Source: Rhodovulum tesquicola
Lineage (GTDB): Bacteria > Pseudomonadota > Alphaproteobacteria > Rhodobacterales > Rhodobacteraceae
Reading direction: 5' to 3'
DNA: 64,000 nucleotides
Assembly (NCBI RefSeq): GCF_024128855.1
Contig: NZ_JAMYDV010000004.1
Coordinates: 141,967-205,966 of the forward strand
The translations under genes were made by a program, and so were the position numbers. Positions 38,546 to 47,359 of this stretch are shown piece after piece. The notes under the pieces were generated by a model that saw nothing but the letters and a program-made list of their open reading frames with translations, was not told the DNA's origin and made no database searches. Position 1 is the stretch's first letter; each line of letters begins with the position of its first letter.

Positions 38546-38573
38546 GGGCCGCCTTGCCGGTGCAGGGCGGCCC
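38546..38573. terminator. Hairpin between convergent crtC and thiolase gene
   Basis: Arms 38546-38557 and 38562-38573 form a 12-bp stem (one G-U pair) with a 4-nt loop. It lies 4 bp after the crtC stop and 7 bp before the thiolase stop, so it can serve both strands. No long T-run. Confidence 0.6.
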
Positions 38574-38580
38574 GCTTGGC

Positions 38581-39753
38581 TCAGGGCCGCTCGATGGCGA
38601 TGGCGGTGCCCTCGCCGCCGCCGATGCAGATCGCCGCGACGCCGCGTTTCAACCCGCGCTTTTCCAGCGCGTTCAGCAGCGTGACGATGATCCGCGTGCC
38701 AGAGGCACCGATCGGGTGGCCCAGCGCACAGGCGCCGCCATTCACGTTCACCCGCTCGCGCGGCAGCCCCATCTCGTGCATGAAGGCCATGGGCACCACG
38801 GCGAAAGCCTCGTTCACCTCCCACAGATCGACATCGTCCCTGGTCCAGCCGATCCGCGCCAGCAGCTTCTGCGCGGCCGGAACCGGCGCGGTCGTGAACC
38901 AGCCCGGGGCCTGCGCGTGGCTTGCATGGCCCAGGATGCGGGCGCGGATCGGCAGGCCGCGCGCCTCGGCCTCGGCGCGGGTCGCCAGGATCAGCGCCGC
39001 CGCCCCGTCCGAGATCGACGAGGAATTGGCCGCCGTCACCGTGCCGTCCTTGCGGAAGGCGGGTTTCAACTGCGGGATCTTCTCGGGCCGTGCATTGGCG
39101 GGCTGTTCGTCCTCGGCCACCACCGTCTCGCCCCTGCGCGAGGCCACGGTAACGGGCACGATCTCGCCCTCGAAGGCCCCGGATTTCTGCGCCGCCAGCG
39201 CATTGGACAGCGAGCCCAGCGCATATTCGTCCTGCGCCTCGCGCGTGAACTGGAAATGCCCGGCGCAATCCTCGGCAAAGGTGCCCATCAGGCGACCCTT
39301 GTCATAGGCGTCTTCCAGCCCGTCGAGGAACATGTGGTCGATCACCTGACCATGGCCGATCCGCGCGCCGCCGCGCATCGCGGGCAACAGGTAGGGGGCG
39401 TTGGTCATGCTTTCCATGCCACCGGCGCAGATCACCGCGGCGGCGCCCAGCGCCAGCTGGTCATGCGCGATCATCGCGGCCTTCATCCCCGAGCCGCACA
39501 TCTTGTTCAGCGTGGTCGCGGGCACATCCTCGCCCAGCCCCGCCTTGAACCCCGCCTGCCGCGCGGGGGCCTGCCCCTGGCCCGCAGGCAACACGCAGCC
39601 CATCAGCAATTCATCGACCGTCCCGACGCCTGCGCCCGCCATCGCCGCACGAATCGCGGCACCGCCCAGCGTGGGCGCATCGACGTCGGCGAACACGCCC
39701 TGAAAGCCGCCCATGGGCGTGCGCGCCGCTCCGCAGATCACAACCTCGTTCAT
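38581..39753 (-). CDS. Acetyl-CoA C-acetyltransferase (thiolase)
   Basis: This 390-aa thiolase interconverts acetoacetyl-CoA and two acetyl-CoA, or acts in beta-oxidation. The acylated Cys is in LNKMCGSGMKA (about 89), the His in NVNGGACALGHPIGASG and the second Cys in AICIGGGEG. ATG 39753 (MNEVVICGAARTP) is chosen over longer options. No phaB or other fatty-acid gene is adjacent, so polyhydroxybutyrate synthesis or degradation is a guess. It marks the edge of the photosynthesis cluster. Confidence 0.9.
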   Translation of the reverse strand: MNEVVICGAARTPMGGFQGVFADVDAPTLGGAAIRAAMAGAGVGTVDELLMGCVLPAGQGQAPARQAGFKAGLGEDVPATTLNKMCGSGMKAAMIAHDQLALGAAAVICAGGMESMTNAPYLLPAMRGGARIGHGQVIDHMFLDGLEDAYDKGRLMGTFAEDCAGHFQFTREAQDEYALGSLSNALAAQKSGAFEGEIVPVTVASRRGETVVAEDEQPANARPEKIPQLKPAFRKDGTVTAANSSSISDGAAALILATRAEAEARGLPIRARILGHASHAQAPGWFTTAPVPAAQKLLARIGWTRDDVDLWEVNEAFAVVPMAFMHEMGLPRERVNVNGGACALGHPIGASGTRIIVTLLNALEKRGLKRGVAAICIGGGEGTAIAIERP

Positions 39754-39839
39754 GCCGTCCTCCCGCATTTGACGACCATCACTTACAGAATGGTAACGAT
39801 TGGCGTCTAGCCTCAACACCGGATCACAGGAGAGTCCGC

Positions 39840-40184
39840 ATGGAACTGCACACCGAAACCCGTGACGACGCGCTGCATGTGACCGTCGCTGAACCGCGCA
39901 TCGACTCGGCGGTGGCGATCCGGTTCAAGGACCGCATGCGCGAAGTGGCGGCAGACGGCCCGGCGCGCGTCGTGCTGGATCTGGGCGCGGTCGATTTCCT
40001 CGACAGCAGCGGCCTTGGCGCGGTCGTGGCCGTGATGAAACTGCTCGGGCCGGGCCGCACGCTGGAACTTTGCAACCTGACCCCCAATGTCGAAAAGGTG
40101 TTCCGCCTGACGCGGATGGACCGGGTCTTCACCATCCATCCCGACACCGAGGCGGCCTTTGCGGACAAGCGGTCGATCGCATGA
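39840..40184 (+). CDS. STAS-domain anti-sigma factor antagonist (RsbV/SpoIIAA-like)
   Basis: The product has 114 aa. The STAS fold has the phosphorylatable Ser in FLDSSGLGAVVAV (about residues 55-67). Such proteins bind and neutralise an anti-sigma kinase when unphosphorylated. CAGGAGAG lies before ATG 39840. Its stop overlaps the start of the HATPase gene (ATGA), the classical antagonist-kinase pair. Confidence 0.88.
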   Translation: MELHTETRDDALHVTVAEPRIDSAVAIRFKDRMREVAADGPARVVLDLGAVDFLDSSGLGAVVAVMKLLGPGRTLELCNLTPNVEKVFRLTRMDRVFTIHPDTEAAFADKRSIA

Positions 40185-40681
40185 CCCTGCCGGACGGGAT
40201 GCGGGGTGGGATCGCCCCATCCGACGACGCCCGGGACGCCAGTTGTTGCGAGGCGGAGGCCGCGTTGATCGTGGTGGAGGCCACGCCCATGGGAGTTCGC
40301 TGCGCCCTGGCCGAGATGCGGACACGCTTCGCCCCGGCAGGCCCTGGTCCCGACCTGCTCGGCATGGCCGAGACGGTCCTGGCGGAAGCGCTGAACAACG
40401 TGGTCGAACATGCCTACCGTCACGGCGGCAACGGCCCGATCGAACTGCGCCTTGTGCATTGCGGCACGCGGCTGAAGGTCGACCTGCGCGACTATGGTGA
40501 CCCGATGCCCGCCGGCGTTCTGCCCGGCGGCGCGCTGCCTGCCTATGAGGGCTCCGGGGACGGCCCGCCCGAGGGCGGGTTCGGCTGGTTCCTGATCCGT
40601 GCGCTGGCCCGGGACCTGTCCTATATCCGCGAGAACGGACAGAACCGCCTGCGCTTCTTCGTGCCGCTGGCCGAGGCGTGA
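40181..40681 (+). CDS. Anti-sigma factor serine kinase-like ATPase (RsbW-like)
   Basis: The product has 166 aa of the GHKL/HATPase_c fold. The N-box is EALNNVVEHAYRH, the G1 region is DYGDPMP and a glycine loop occurs at EGGFGWFLIRALA. The expected action is to phosphorylate the adjacent STAS protein and bind a sigma factor or another partner. No sigma factor or PP2C phosphatase gene is adjacent, so the partner is unknown. Confidence 0.85.
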   Translation: MTLPDGMRGGIAPSDDARDASCCEAEAALIVVEATPMGVRCALAEMRTRFAPAGPGPDLLGMAETVLAEALNNVVEHAYRHGGNGPIELRLVHCGTRLKVDLRDYGDPMPAGVLPGGALPAYEGSGDGPPEGGFGWFLIRALARDLSYIRENGQNRLRFFVPLAEA

Positions 40682-40980
40682 ACGCGGGGCCGCACTGGCA
40701 CCCCGGCCGCGAGGCTCCCTCCGCCCCTCCGGGATCGGCCCGCAAGGTCAGGGCGACCCGATCACGCCTCTGCCCGACGCCTGTCCGGGCGTCGCATCCT
40801 CTGCCCACCCCCGAACCGCCGCGCGACTGCCTGCCATGGGTTCCCGCCGAACCGTTCGATGCGGATCGCAATCCGCATCGGCTGCGCATGGCGATGGACG
40901 CCCCTTCTCGCCCTTGAAAAACGCATTGGCTTCCCCCCCCTGCCCGTCCTAACGTCCCGGCAAAGGCGAGGGAGGAGAGC
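40682..40980. other. Intergenic region with strong hairpin
   Basis: This 299-bp stretch has no convincing gene. A perfect 10-bp inverted repeat (40857-40866 and 40871-40880, 4-nt loop) occurs near its end, without a T-run. A GTG-started frame overlapping the previous stop (40678-40917) has the composition of non-coding DNA. The GGT gene start is preceded by GGGAGGAGAGC. Confidence 0.45.
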
Positions 40981-42561
40981 ATGCGCGATTACCAGCTTCC
41001 AGGCCGGTCGGCCGTTTTCGCAACGAACGGACTCTGCGCCACATCGCACCCGCTGGCGGCGCGGGTGGCGGTGCAGATGCTGGAATCGGGTGGCAATGCG
41101 GTGGATGCCGCCATCGCGGGGGCCGTGCTGCTGGGCATCTGCGAACCGCACATGACCGGGATCGGCGGCGACTGTTTCGTGCTGCTGAAACCGGCGGGCG
41201 AGGACCGCATCCTTGCGCTGAACGGCTCGGGCCGGGCGCCCGCGGGGCTGGACGCCGCGGCGTTGCGCGGCCGCGGGCTGGCCGCCATGCCGACCCACAC
41301 CGCCGACGCGGTCACCGTGCCGGGCGCCATCGACGCCTTCTGCCGCCTGTCCGCGGACTGGGGCCGCGCCGGGATGGCCGCCAGCCTCGCCCCCGCGATC
41401 CACTATGCAGAGGCGGGCGTGCCCGTCGCCCCCCGCACCGCCTGGGACTGGGGCTGCACCCAAGGAAACCTGCAGGGCGACGCCCGCCGGTTCTACCTGA
41501 TCGACGGCGCAGCGCCGCGCCCCGGCCAGGTCTTTCGCGCGCCGATGCAGGCCCAGGTGCTGCGCCGTGTCGCCACCGAGGGCCGCGCGGGCTATTACGA
41601 GGGCGAGGTGGCCGAGGACATGGTGGCCTCGCTCCGCGCGCTGGGCGGCACGCATACGCTGGAGGATTTCGCCGCCACCGCCTGCGACTGGACAGATCCG
41701 GTCAGCGGCACCTACAAGGGCATCGAACTGGTCGAGCATCCGCCGAACGGGCAGGGCGCAACCGCGATCCTGATGGCGAACATCCTGTCGCATTTCGACC
41801 TGGCCGCGATGGACCCGCTGGGCGCCCAACGCGCCCATATCGAGGCCGAGGCGGCAAAACTGGCCTATGACGCGCGCAACCGCTTCATCGCCGACCCCGC
41901 GCACATGACCCGTCTCGATCACATGCTGGCGCCGGACACGGCCGCAGGTCTGGCCGCGCTGATCGACCCCGGCCGGGCGATGGAAAGCCCCGCGGCACTG
42001 GCGGAATCGGTGCACAAGGACACGATCTACCTGACCGTGGTCGACCGCGACCGGATGGCGGTCTCACTGATCTATTCGGTGTTCCACGCCTTCGGCTCGG
42101 GGCTGGCGTCAGCCAAGTTCGGCATCAATTTCCAGAACCGCGGCGCGGGCTTCACGCTGGCCGAGGGCCACCCGAACGAGGCCGCGGGCGGCAAGCGGCC
42201 GATGCACACGATCATCCCCGCGATGCTGAAAAGGAACGGCCGCGTGCTGATGCCCTTCGGCGTGATGGGCGGGGCCTATCAGGCAAACGGGCATGCGCGA
42301 TTCCTGACCAATGTGGTCGATTTCGGCATGCACCCACAGCAGGCCATCGACGCGCCGCGCAGTTTCACCGATGCAGGCCAGATGCAGGTCGAGCGGGGGT
42401 ATCCGGACGCGGTGCGGGCGGAACTGGCCGCGCTGGGCCACGAGGTCGCGATCCCCGATGTCCCGATCGGCGGCGCCCAGGCGATCCTGATCGACGAGGC
42501 GGCGGGCGTGCTGCAAGGCGCGTCCGACCCGCGCAAGGATGGCTGCGCGCTGGGCTACTAG
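40981..42561 (+). CDS. Gamma-glutamyltransferase family protein
   Basis: This 526-aa Ntn-hydrolase precursor is expected to self-cleave before a Thr. The N-terminal NGLCATSHPLAA and MTGIGGDCF, and the region DTIYLTVVDRDRMAVSLIYS, align with GGT; T in DTIY would be the new N-terminal nucleophile of the small subunit. There is no clear signal peptide, so it may be cytoplasmic, unlike classical glutathione GGT. Substrate could be another gamma-glutamyl compound. It converges on hspQ with 13 bp between stops. Confidence 0.85.
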   Translation: MRDYQLPGRSAVFATNGLCATSHPLAARVAVQMLESGGNAVDAAIAGAVLLGICEPHMTGIGGDCFVLLKPAGEDRILALNGSGRAPAGLDAAALRGRGLAAMPTHTADAVTVPGAIDAFCRLSADWGRAGMAASLAPAIHYAEAGVPVAPRTAWDWGCTQGNLQGDARRFYLIDGAAPRPGQVFRAPMQAQVLRRVATEGRAGYYEGEVAEDMVASLRALGGTHTLEDFAATACDWTDPVSGTYKGIELVEHPPNGQGATAILMANILSHFDLAAMDPLGAQRAHIEAEAAKLAYDARNRFIADPAHMTRLDHMLAPDTAAGLAALIDPGRAMESPAALAESVHKDTIYLTVVDRDRMAVSLIYSVFHAFGSGLASAKFGINFQNRGAGFTLAEGHPNEAAGGKRPMHTIIPAMLKRNGRVLMPFGVMGGAYQANGHARFLTNVVDFGMHPQQAIDAPRSFTDAGQMQVERGYPDAVRAELAALGHEVAIPDVPIGGAQAILIDEAAGVLQGASDPRKDGCALGY

Positions 42562-42574
42562 GCCCGGCGCATCC

Positions 42575-42907
42575 TCAGTTCAGCTGGAATTGCAGCGGGT
42601 AATGCCCATCCTCGAACTCGCCGAACAGATCGGCAAGGTCGGGATGGTCAATCGGCTCGCCGGTGTCGTCGGGCACCAGATTTTGCTCCGACACATAGGC
42701 GACGTAATAGCTGTGGTCGTTCTCGGCCAGCAGGTGGTAGAAGGGCTGGTCCTTCGCGGGCCGGCTTTCCTCGGGGATGGCGTCATACCATTCCTCGGTG
42801 TTCGAGAACATCGCATCGACATCGAACACGACTCCGCGGAAGGGGTGCTTGCGATGCCGCACCACCTGACCAAGACCGTATTTCGCGCGTGTCGTTCGCA
42901 TCGTCAT
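42575..42907 (-). CDS. hspQ: Heat shock protein HspQ (YccV-like)
   Basis: The product is about 110 aa. HspQ-type features are AKYGLGQVVRHRKHPFRGVVFDVD, EEWYDAIP, DQPFYHLLAEND and YVAYVSEQNL. In enterobacteria HspQ binds hemimethylated DNA or tunes Lon proteolysis. ATG 42907 or ATG 42901 is possible. It is transcribed away from a lytic transglycosylase gene. Confidence 0.9.
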   Translation of the reverse strand: MTMRTTRAKYGLGQVVRHRKHPFRGVVFDVDAMFSNTEEWYDAIPEESRPAKDQPFYHLLAENDHSYYVAYVSEQNLVPDDTGEPIDHPDLADLFGEFEDGHYPLQFQLN

Positions 42908-43133
42908 CCAACCCCCATGAGGCCACAATACTGCCGCAACGCGGACAGAGTCCATGCGACAGCACGCGGCGCATGGAAACAGATTGTGATGCCCGGCCCC
43001 ACAGTGCCCCCTGCACCGCGCGAACCGATGCCACCTCGCGCTTTTCTGATCCGGACCTGCCGGATGGGCGTTTTCCCGCCGCGCGATTTCGCCTATGGTG
43101 GCGGCAACAATAAAGATAACGAGGCCGGGGCAG

Positions 43134-43709
43134 ATGAGCAGAGTCCTTCTCGTGGTGGTCATTCTTGCGCTTGCAGGCTGCGGCGGTGGGTATTCGCCCC
43201 CGCGCGAGCTGGACAATGCGTGCGGAATCGCCCGCGAGCGTCCGAACTATGTCCGCGCGATGGAGCGCGCCGAACGGCGCTGGGGCGTTCCCGTCCATGT
43301 GCAGATGGCGGTGATGCACCAGGAAAGCAAGTTCGTGGGCGATGCCCGCACGCCGCACCAATACGTCCTGGGCATCATCCCGATGGGCCGACAAAGTTCG
43401 GCCTATGGCTATGCCCAGGCCATCGACGGAACCTGGGACGACTATGTCCGCGCCACCGGAAAGCGCGGGGCCAGGCGCGACAGGATCAATGACGCGACCG
43501 ATTTCATGGGCTGGTACATGAACCGGAGCCGCGACATGCTGGGTATTCCGCTGCATGACGCGCGCAACCAGTACCTAGCCTATCACGAGGGACAGGCGGG
43601 GTTTGCAAGGCAGAGCTACATGGCCAAGCCTTGGCTTATCAAGGTCGCCGACCGGGTGTCGAACCGCGCCGATCTCTATCGCGGGCAACTGGCGCGCTGT
43701 CGACGCTGA
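43134..43709 (+). CDS. Lytic transglycosylase-like lipoprotein
   Basis: The product has 191 aa. A lipobox LALAGC (Cys about 16) predicts a lipoprotein. The SLT-type domain has the catalytic Glu in MAVMHQESKF, followed by YGYAQAIDGTWDDY and AYHEGQAGF. It likely cuts peptidoglycan glycan strands in the periplasm. It is divergent from hspQ. The promoter area 42908-43133 contains an AATAAAGATAA stretch just upstream. Confidence 0.87.
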   Translation: MSRVLLVVVILALAGCGGGYSPPRELDNACGIARERPNYVRAMERAERRWGVPVHVQMAVMHQESKFVGDARTPHQYVLGIIPMGRQSSAYGYAQAIDGTWDDYVRATGKRGARRDRINDATDFMGWYMNRSRDMLGIPLHDARNQYLAYHEGQAGFARQSYMAKPWLIKVADRVSNRADLYRGQLARCRR

Positions 43710-43718
43710 CAGGCGCGC

Positions 43719-43901
43719 TCAATCCAGGCGGCGCGCCTCGTCCACCAGCATGATCGGGATGCCGCCCCGGATCGGAAAGGCCAGCCCCGCGGCCCGCGAC
43801 ACCAGTTCCCGCCGCTCGGCATCATAGGCCAGCGGCGCATGCGTCACCGGACAGACCAGCGACTCGAGCATCCTTCGGTCGGCATGGAACGTCTCTGTCA
43901 T
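43719..43901 (-). CDS. Trm112-like zinc-ribbon protein
   Basis: This 60-aa protein of the Trm112/YcaR family has [36 protein letters not shown]. Only one Cys is kept, so zinc binding is probably lost. YcaR-type proteins often accompany lpxK or LON-domain genes; their role is not settled. The start shares ATGA with the stop of the LON-domain gene. Confidence 0.85.
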   Translation of the reverse strand: MTETFHADRRMLESLVCPVTHAPLAYDAERRELVSRAAGLAFPIRGGIPIMLVDEARRLD

Positions 43902-44542
43902 TGCATCGTCTCCTCGTCCGTGCCGCTGCGCAGCGCGAATTCGATCAGGGTGACCAGCGTCTCGCGCCGGGTCGTCAGCGAGGGCGCCTCGAGCAGGGCC
44001 TGCCTGTCCTCGGGCGCAAAGGGACAGAGCATCGACAGCGAGTTGATCAACAGTTCGTCCTCGGCCTCCTTCAGACTGTCCCAGTCGGTGGCAAGGCCCC
44101 GGCTGGAGAAGAAACGCTTCAGGAGATCCATGAACTTCGCCCGGTCGAACCGGGTATCGTCCTCGCCCGGGCCAAGATCGCGCGCGAACCCGTCCCAGGA
44201 CACATCCGCCCGCAGATAGGGGGTAAAACCCGGCTGCTCGCGCGTGATCCGGTAGCGCGAGATGCCCGACAGCGTGATCATGTAGCGCCCGTCCTCGGTT
44301 TCCGAGAACGCGGTGACACGGCCCGCACAGCCGATGGCATGCAGCCTGCGCTCGCCCCCGCCGGGCACCTCGCGCGGCTGGATCATGCCGATCAGCCGGT
44401 GTGGCGTCTTCAGCGTGTCGTCCAGCATCGCCAGATAGCGCGGCTCGAAGATGTGCAGGGGAAGCCGTGCCCGGGGCAGCAGAAGCGCCCCGGGAAGCGG
44501 GAAGACGGGGATCGTTTCGGGTAGATCGGCGGCGGAGAACAT
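43898..44542 (-). CDS. LON substrate-binding domain protein
   Basis: The product is about 214 aa from ATG 44542; GTG 44566 is an alternative. It has only the N-terminal LON domain ([48 protein letters not shown]) and no ATPase or protease part. Its role is unknown, perhaps substrate recruitment. It lies 27 bp after cnoX and overlaps the Trm112-like gene, a common trio in Rhodobacteraceae. Confidence 0.85.
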   Translation of the reverse strand: MFSAADLPETIPVFPLPGALLLPRARLPLHIFEPRYLAMLDDTLKTPHRLIGMIQPREVPGGGERRLHAIGCAGRVTAFSETEDGRYMITLSGISRYRITREQPGFTPYLRADVSWDGFARDLGPGEDDTRFDRAKFMDLLKRFFSSRGLATDWDSLKEAEDELLINSLSMLCPFAPEDRQALLEAPSLTTRRETLVTLIEFALRSGTDEETMQ

Positions 44543-44569
44543 ACCCTGCAAGCTAGGCCGCGACACCGG

Positions 44570-45481
44570 TCAGGCAAATATCATCGAGGACAGTTTCCGC
44601 CGTCCCCTGAGGACAATCGGATCCTGCGGCTTCAGCGCGTCGAAGATGATGAAAAGCTGGGTCTTGGCCGCCCCCTCGTTCCACTCGCGGTCACGGCGGA
44701 ACAGTTCCAGCAATTCGTCGACCGCTTCCTCGATCTCGCCCGCGGCATGCAGCGCCTTGGCCAGATCGAACCGCGCCTGGTGATCGTCCGGGTCATGCTC
44801 GACCGCGGCGCGCAGATCGGCCACCGGCCCTGCCTCGGCCGCCTGCCGGGCCAGCGCCAGCTGCGCGCGCGCCGCCTCGATCTCGGGGCTGCCGGCGATC
44901 TCGGGGGGAACCGCGGCCAGCAGGGCTTCGGCCTGCTCTGTCTCCTTCAGCGCCAGATGCGCCCGGACCAGCCCGCCATAGGCCGCCGCGTGCCCGGGAT
45001 CCTCGCCGAGAACGGCGGCAAAGGTCTGCGCGGCATCCACCACCGCCCCCTCCGCCAGCATCAGCTCGGCCGCCTCCACCGCCTCGGACAGCCCCCCATC
45101 CCCCGCCACCGCGGCGACCCGCTGCACGAAGGCCCGGATCTCGGACTGCGGCAACGCGCCCTGGAACCCGTCCAGCGGCTGACCCTGAAAGAAGGCATAG
45201 ACCGTCGGGATCGACTGGATGCGCAGCTGGGCGGCGATCTGCTGGTTCTCGTCGACATTCATCTTGACCATGCGCACCTTGCCGCCCGCCTCGGTCACCG
45301 CCGCTTCCAGCATGGGACCCAGCGTCTTGCACGGACCGCACCAGGGCGCCCAGAAATCGACGATGACGGGCACCTCGCGCGACACCTCGATGACATCCTG
45401 CAGGAAGGTCATTTCCGAGATGTCCTTGATCAGGTCGTCCTGCGGCCCGGCACCGCGCGCATTGCCGCCAAGTTCAAGCAT
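44570..45481 (-). CDS. Thioredoxin-TPR co-chaperone (CnoX/YbbN-like)
   Basis: The product is about 303 aa. An N-terminal thioredoxin domain has WCGPC (47-51) with cis-Pro in SIPTVYAFF, followed by TPR-like helices (about 130-300). In other bacteria YbbN/CnoX holds oxidised proteins and hands them to GroEL or DnaK. The intact active site suggests redox activity here. ATG 45481 with GGAG spaced well is preferred to ATG 45502. Confidence 0.88.
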   Translation of the reverse strand: MLELGGNARGAGPQDDLIKDISEMTFLQDVIEVSREVPVIVDFWAPWCGPCKTLGPMLEAAVTEAGGKVRMVKMNVDENQQIAAQLRIQSIPTVYAFFQGQPLDGFQGALPQSEIRAFVQRVAAVAGDGGLSEAVEAAELMLAEGAVVDAAQTFAAVLGEDPGHAAAYGGLVRAHLALKETEQAEALLAAVPPEIAGSPEIEAARAQLALARQAAEAGPVADLRAAVEHDPDDHQARFDLAKALHAAGEIEEAVDELLELFRRDREWNEGAAKTQLFIIFDALKPQDPIVLRGRRKLSSMIFA

Positions 45482-45553
45482 GTCGTCATCTCCGCGTTTC
45501 ATCGGTTTCGCGCCTTATATGAGCGTCTAGGGGAAAAACCCAAGGGCGAACTC

Positions 45554-46342
45554 CTACAGATCGAAGCTGGCCAGCACCGGCGCGTGGTCCGACGGCTGCT
45601 CCCAGCCGCGCACCGCGCGCAGGATGCGGCTGGAATGGGCCGCCCCGGCGATATCGGACGAGGCCCAGATGTGATCGAGTCGGCGCCCCTTGTCCGCGGC
45701 GTCCCAGTCGCGCGCGCGGTAGGACCACCAGGAGTACAGCTTGCCCTCGGGAATATCGGCCCGGGTGACATCGACCCAGCCGCCCGCCTCCTGCGCCTGG
45801 CCCAGATGGTCGACCTCGACCGGCGTGTGGCTGACCACCTTCAGAAGCTGCCTGTGCGACCAGACGTCATCCTCGCGCGGCGCGATGTTCAGGTCGCCCA
45901 CCAGGATCGCACGATCCGGCCGATTGTCGCGGAACCAGTCGCGCATCTCCGCGACATAGTCGAGCTTCTGGCCGAACTTCTCGTTCACCGCGCGGTCCGG
46001 CACATCGCCACCCGCCGGCACATAGACATTGTGGATCGTGACCCCGCCTTCCAGCCGCGCGGCCACATGGCGGGCATGGCCGAGCCCCGCGAAATCCATC
46101 TCGCCCGCATCTTCCAGCGGCAGTCTCGACAGGATGGCGACGCCGTTATAGCCCTTCTGCCCGCGGGCCACGACATGGCCGTAGCCCAGGTCCCGGAACG
46201 TCGCCAGCGGCATCTTGTCGACCGGGCTCTTGCACTCCTGCAGGCAAAGGATGTCGGGCGCCTCTTCGGTCAGCAGCCGTTTCACCAGCCCCTCGCGCAG
46301 CCGGATCGAGTTGATGTTCCAGGTGGCCAGCGTGAAGGGCAT
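45554..46342 (-). CDS. xth: Exodeoxyribonuclease III
   Basis: This 262-aa EEP-family nuclease acts on abasic sites and recessed 3' ends in DNA repair. Motifs are ATWNINSIR, LCLQECKS, NVYVPAGG, LVGDLNIAPRE and the terminal QPSDHAPV. It lies alone, 73 bp from cnoX. Confidence 0.94.
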   Translation of the reverse strand: MPFTLATWNINSIRLREGLVKRLLTEEAPDILCLQECKSPVDKMPLATFRDLGYGHVVARGQKGYNGVAILSRLPLEDAGEMDFAGLGHARHVAARLEGGVTIHNVYVPAGGDVPDRAVNEKFGQKLDYVAEMRDWFRDNRPDRAILVGDLNIAPREDDVWSHRQLLKVVSHTPVEVDHLGQAQEAGGWVDVTRADIPEGKLYSWWSYRARDWDAADKGRRLDHIWASSDIAGAAHSSRILRAVRGWEQPSDHAPVLASFDL

Positions 46343-46429
46343 CCGTGCGTCTCTCTCTGTCCCGTTACAAGCCGCGCCACCCTAGGCCGCCGCCCCGCAA
46401 GCCTCAAGGCACAGCCCCCGCCCCATCCC

Positions 46430-46501
46430 TTCTTCTGGCCGGAAATATCCCGGGGGTCCGGGGGCAGCGCCCCCCCCCGGTCGGCTCGCATCGCGAGCCG
46501 A
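46430..46501. repeat. Intergenic GC-rich element with hairpins
   Basis: A motif reading CTTCTTCTGGCC, GGAAATATCC and CGGGGG is followed by a G-rich/C-rich foldback and a 9-bp hairpin (46481-46489 with 46493-46501, 3-nt loop). I recall similar blocks after many Rhodobacteraceae genes, so it may be a dispersed 3' element. It occurs once in this window and sits after the response regulator gene, where it can act as terminator. Confidence 0.45.
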
Positions 46502-46517
46502 AACCCCTCGCCACCGC

Positions 46518-47204
46518 TCAGGCGACCAGCCTATAGCCCCCCGACTCGGTCACCAGCAGCCGCGCGTTCGAGGGATCGGGCTCGATCTTCTGGCGCAGCC
46601 GGTAGATATGGGTCTCAAGCGTATGCGTGGTGACACCCGCATTGTAGCCCCAGACCTCGTGCAGCAGCACATCGCGCGCCACCACGCCTTCGGAGGCCCG
46701 ATACAGGAACTTGAGGATGTTGGTCTCCTTCTCGGTCAGCCGGATCTTGCGCTCGTCCTCGGTGATCAGCATCTTCATCGCCGGCTTGAACGTGTAGGGA
46801 CCAAGCTGGAAGATCGCGTCCTCGGACTGCTCGTGCTGGCGCAGCTGCGCGCGGATGCGCGCCAGCAGGACGGGGAACTTGAACGGCTTGGTCACATAGT
46901 CGTTCGCCCCCGCATCGAGGCCCAGGATCGTGTCGGCATCGCTGTCATGCCCCGTCAGCATGATGATGGGGCATTTGACGTTCTGCTTGCGCATCAGACG
47001 GCACAATTCGCGCCCGTCGGTATCGGGCAGGCCGACATCCAGGATCACCAGGTCGTAGATCGCGGCCTTGGCCTTCTCCATCGCCTCGTGACCGCTGCCC
47101 GCCTCGAACACGTCGAAATCCTCGGTCATCACCAGCTGTTCGCTCAGCGCCTCGCGCAGGTCCTCGTCATCGTCGACCAACAGGATTTTCTTCAGGTTGC
47201 TCAT
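46518..47204 (-). CDS. OmpR/PhoB-family response regulator
   Basis: The product has 228 aa. The receiver domain has DDD near 11-13, the phosphorylation site D56 (LVILDVGLP) and VTKPF. The C-terminal winged helix includes RLTEKETNILKFLYR and THTLETHIYRLRQKIEP. No sensor kinase gene is adjacent, so it is an orphan in this window. It is divergent from ribA, with a 155-bp gap (47205-47359) holding both promoters. Confidence 0.9.
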   Translation of the reverse strand: MSNLKKILLVDDDEDLREALSEQLVMTEDFDVFEAGSGHEAMEKAKAAIYDLVILDVGLPDTDGRELCRLMRKQNVKCPIIMLTGHDSDADTILGLDAGANDYVTKPFKFPVLLARIRAQLRQHEQSEDAIFQLGPYTFKPAMKMLITEDERKIRLTEKETNILKFLYRASEGVVARDVLLHEVWGYNAGVTTHTLETHIYRLRQKIEPDPSNARLLVTESGGYRLVA

Positions 47205-47359
47205 GTCTCTGCCTCCTCTGTCGCCTTGCCGCCCAGATGTGCGCCCGGCACCCGGTCACAAGTTTTGCAACAGGGTGCTCACGCAAGCGTGTGGCGGGGA
47301 AGGGATTTGTTTCATATCTGTCGGCTTTGGCGCTACAGACGCGCAGGAAAGGATCGCCC

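Noticed and set aside
40678..40917. GTG-started 79-codon frame overlapping the RsbW-like stop
   Set aside because: The Pro/Arg-rich composition and lack of a ribosome site other than by coupling make it unlikely to be a gene.
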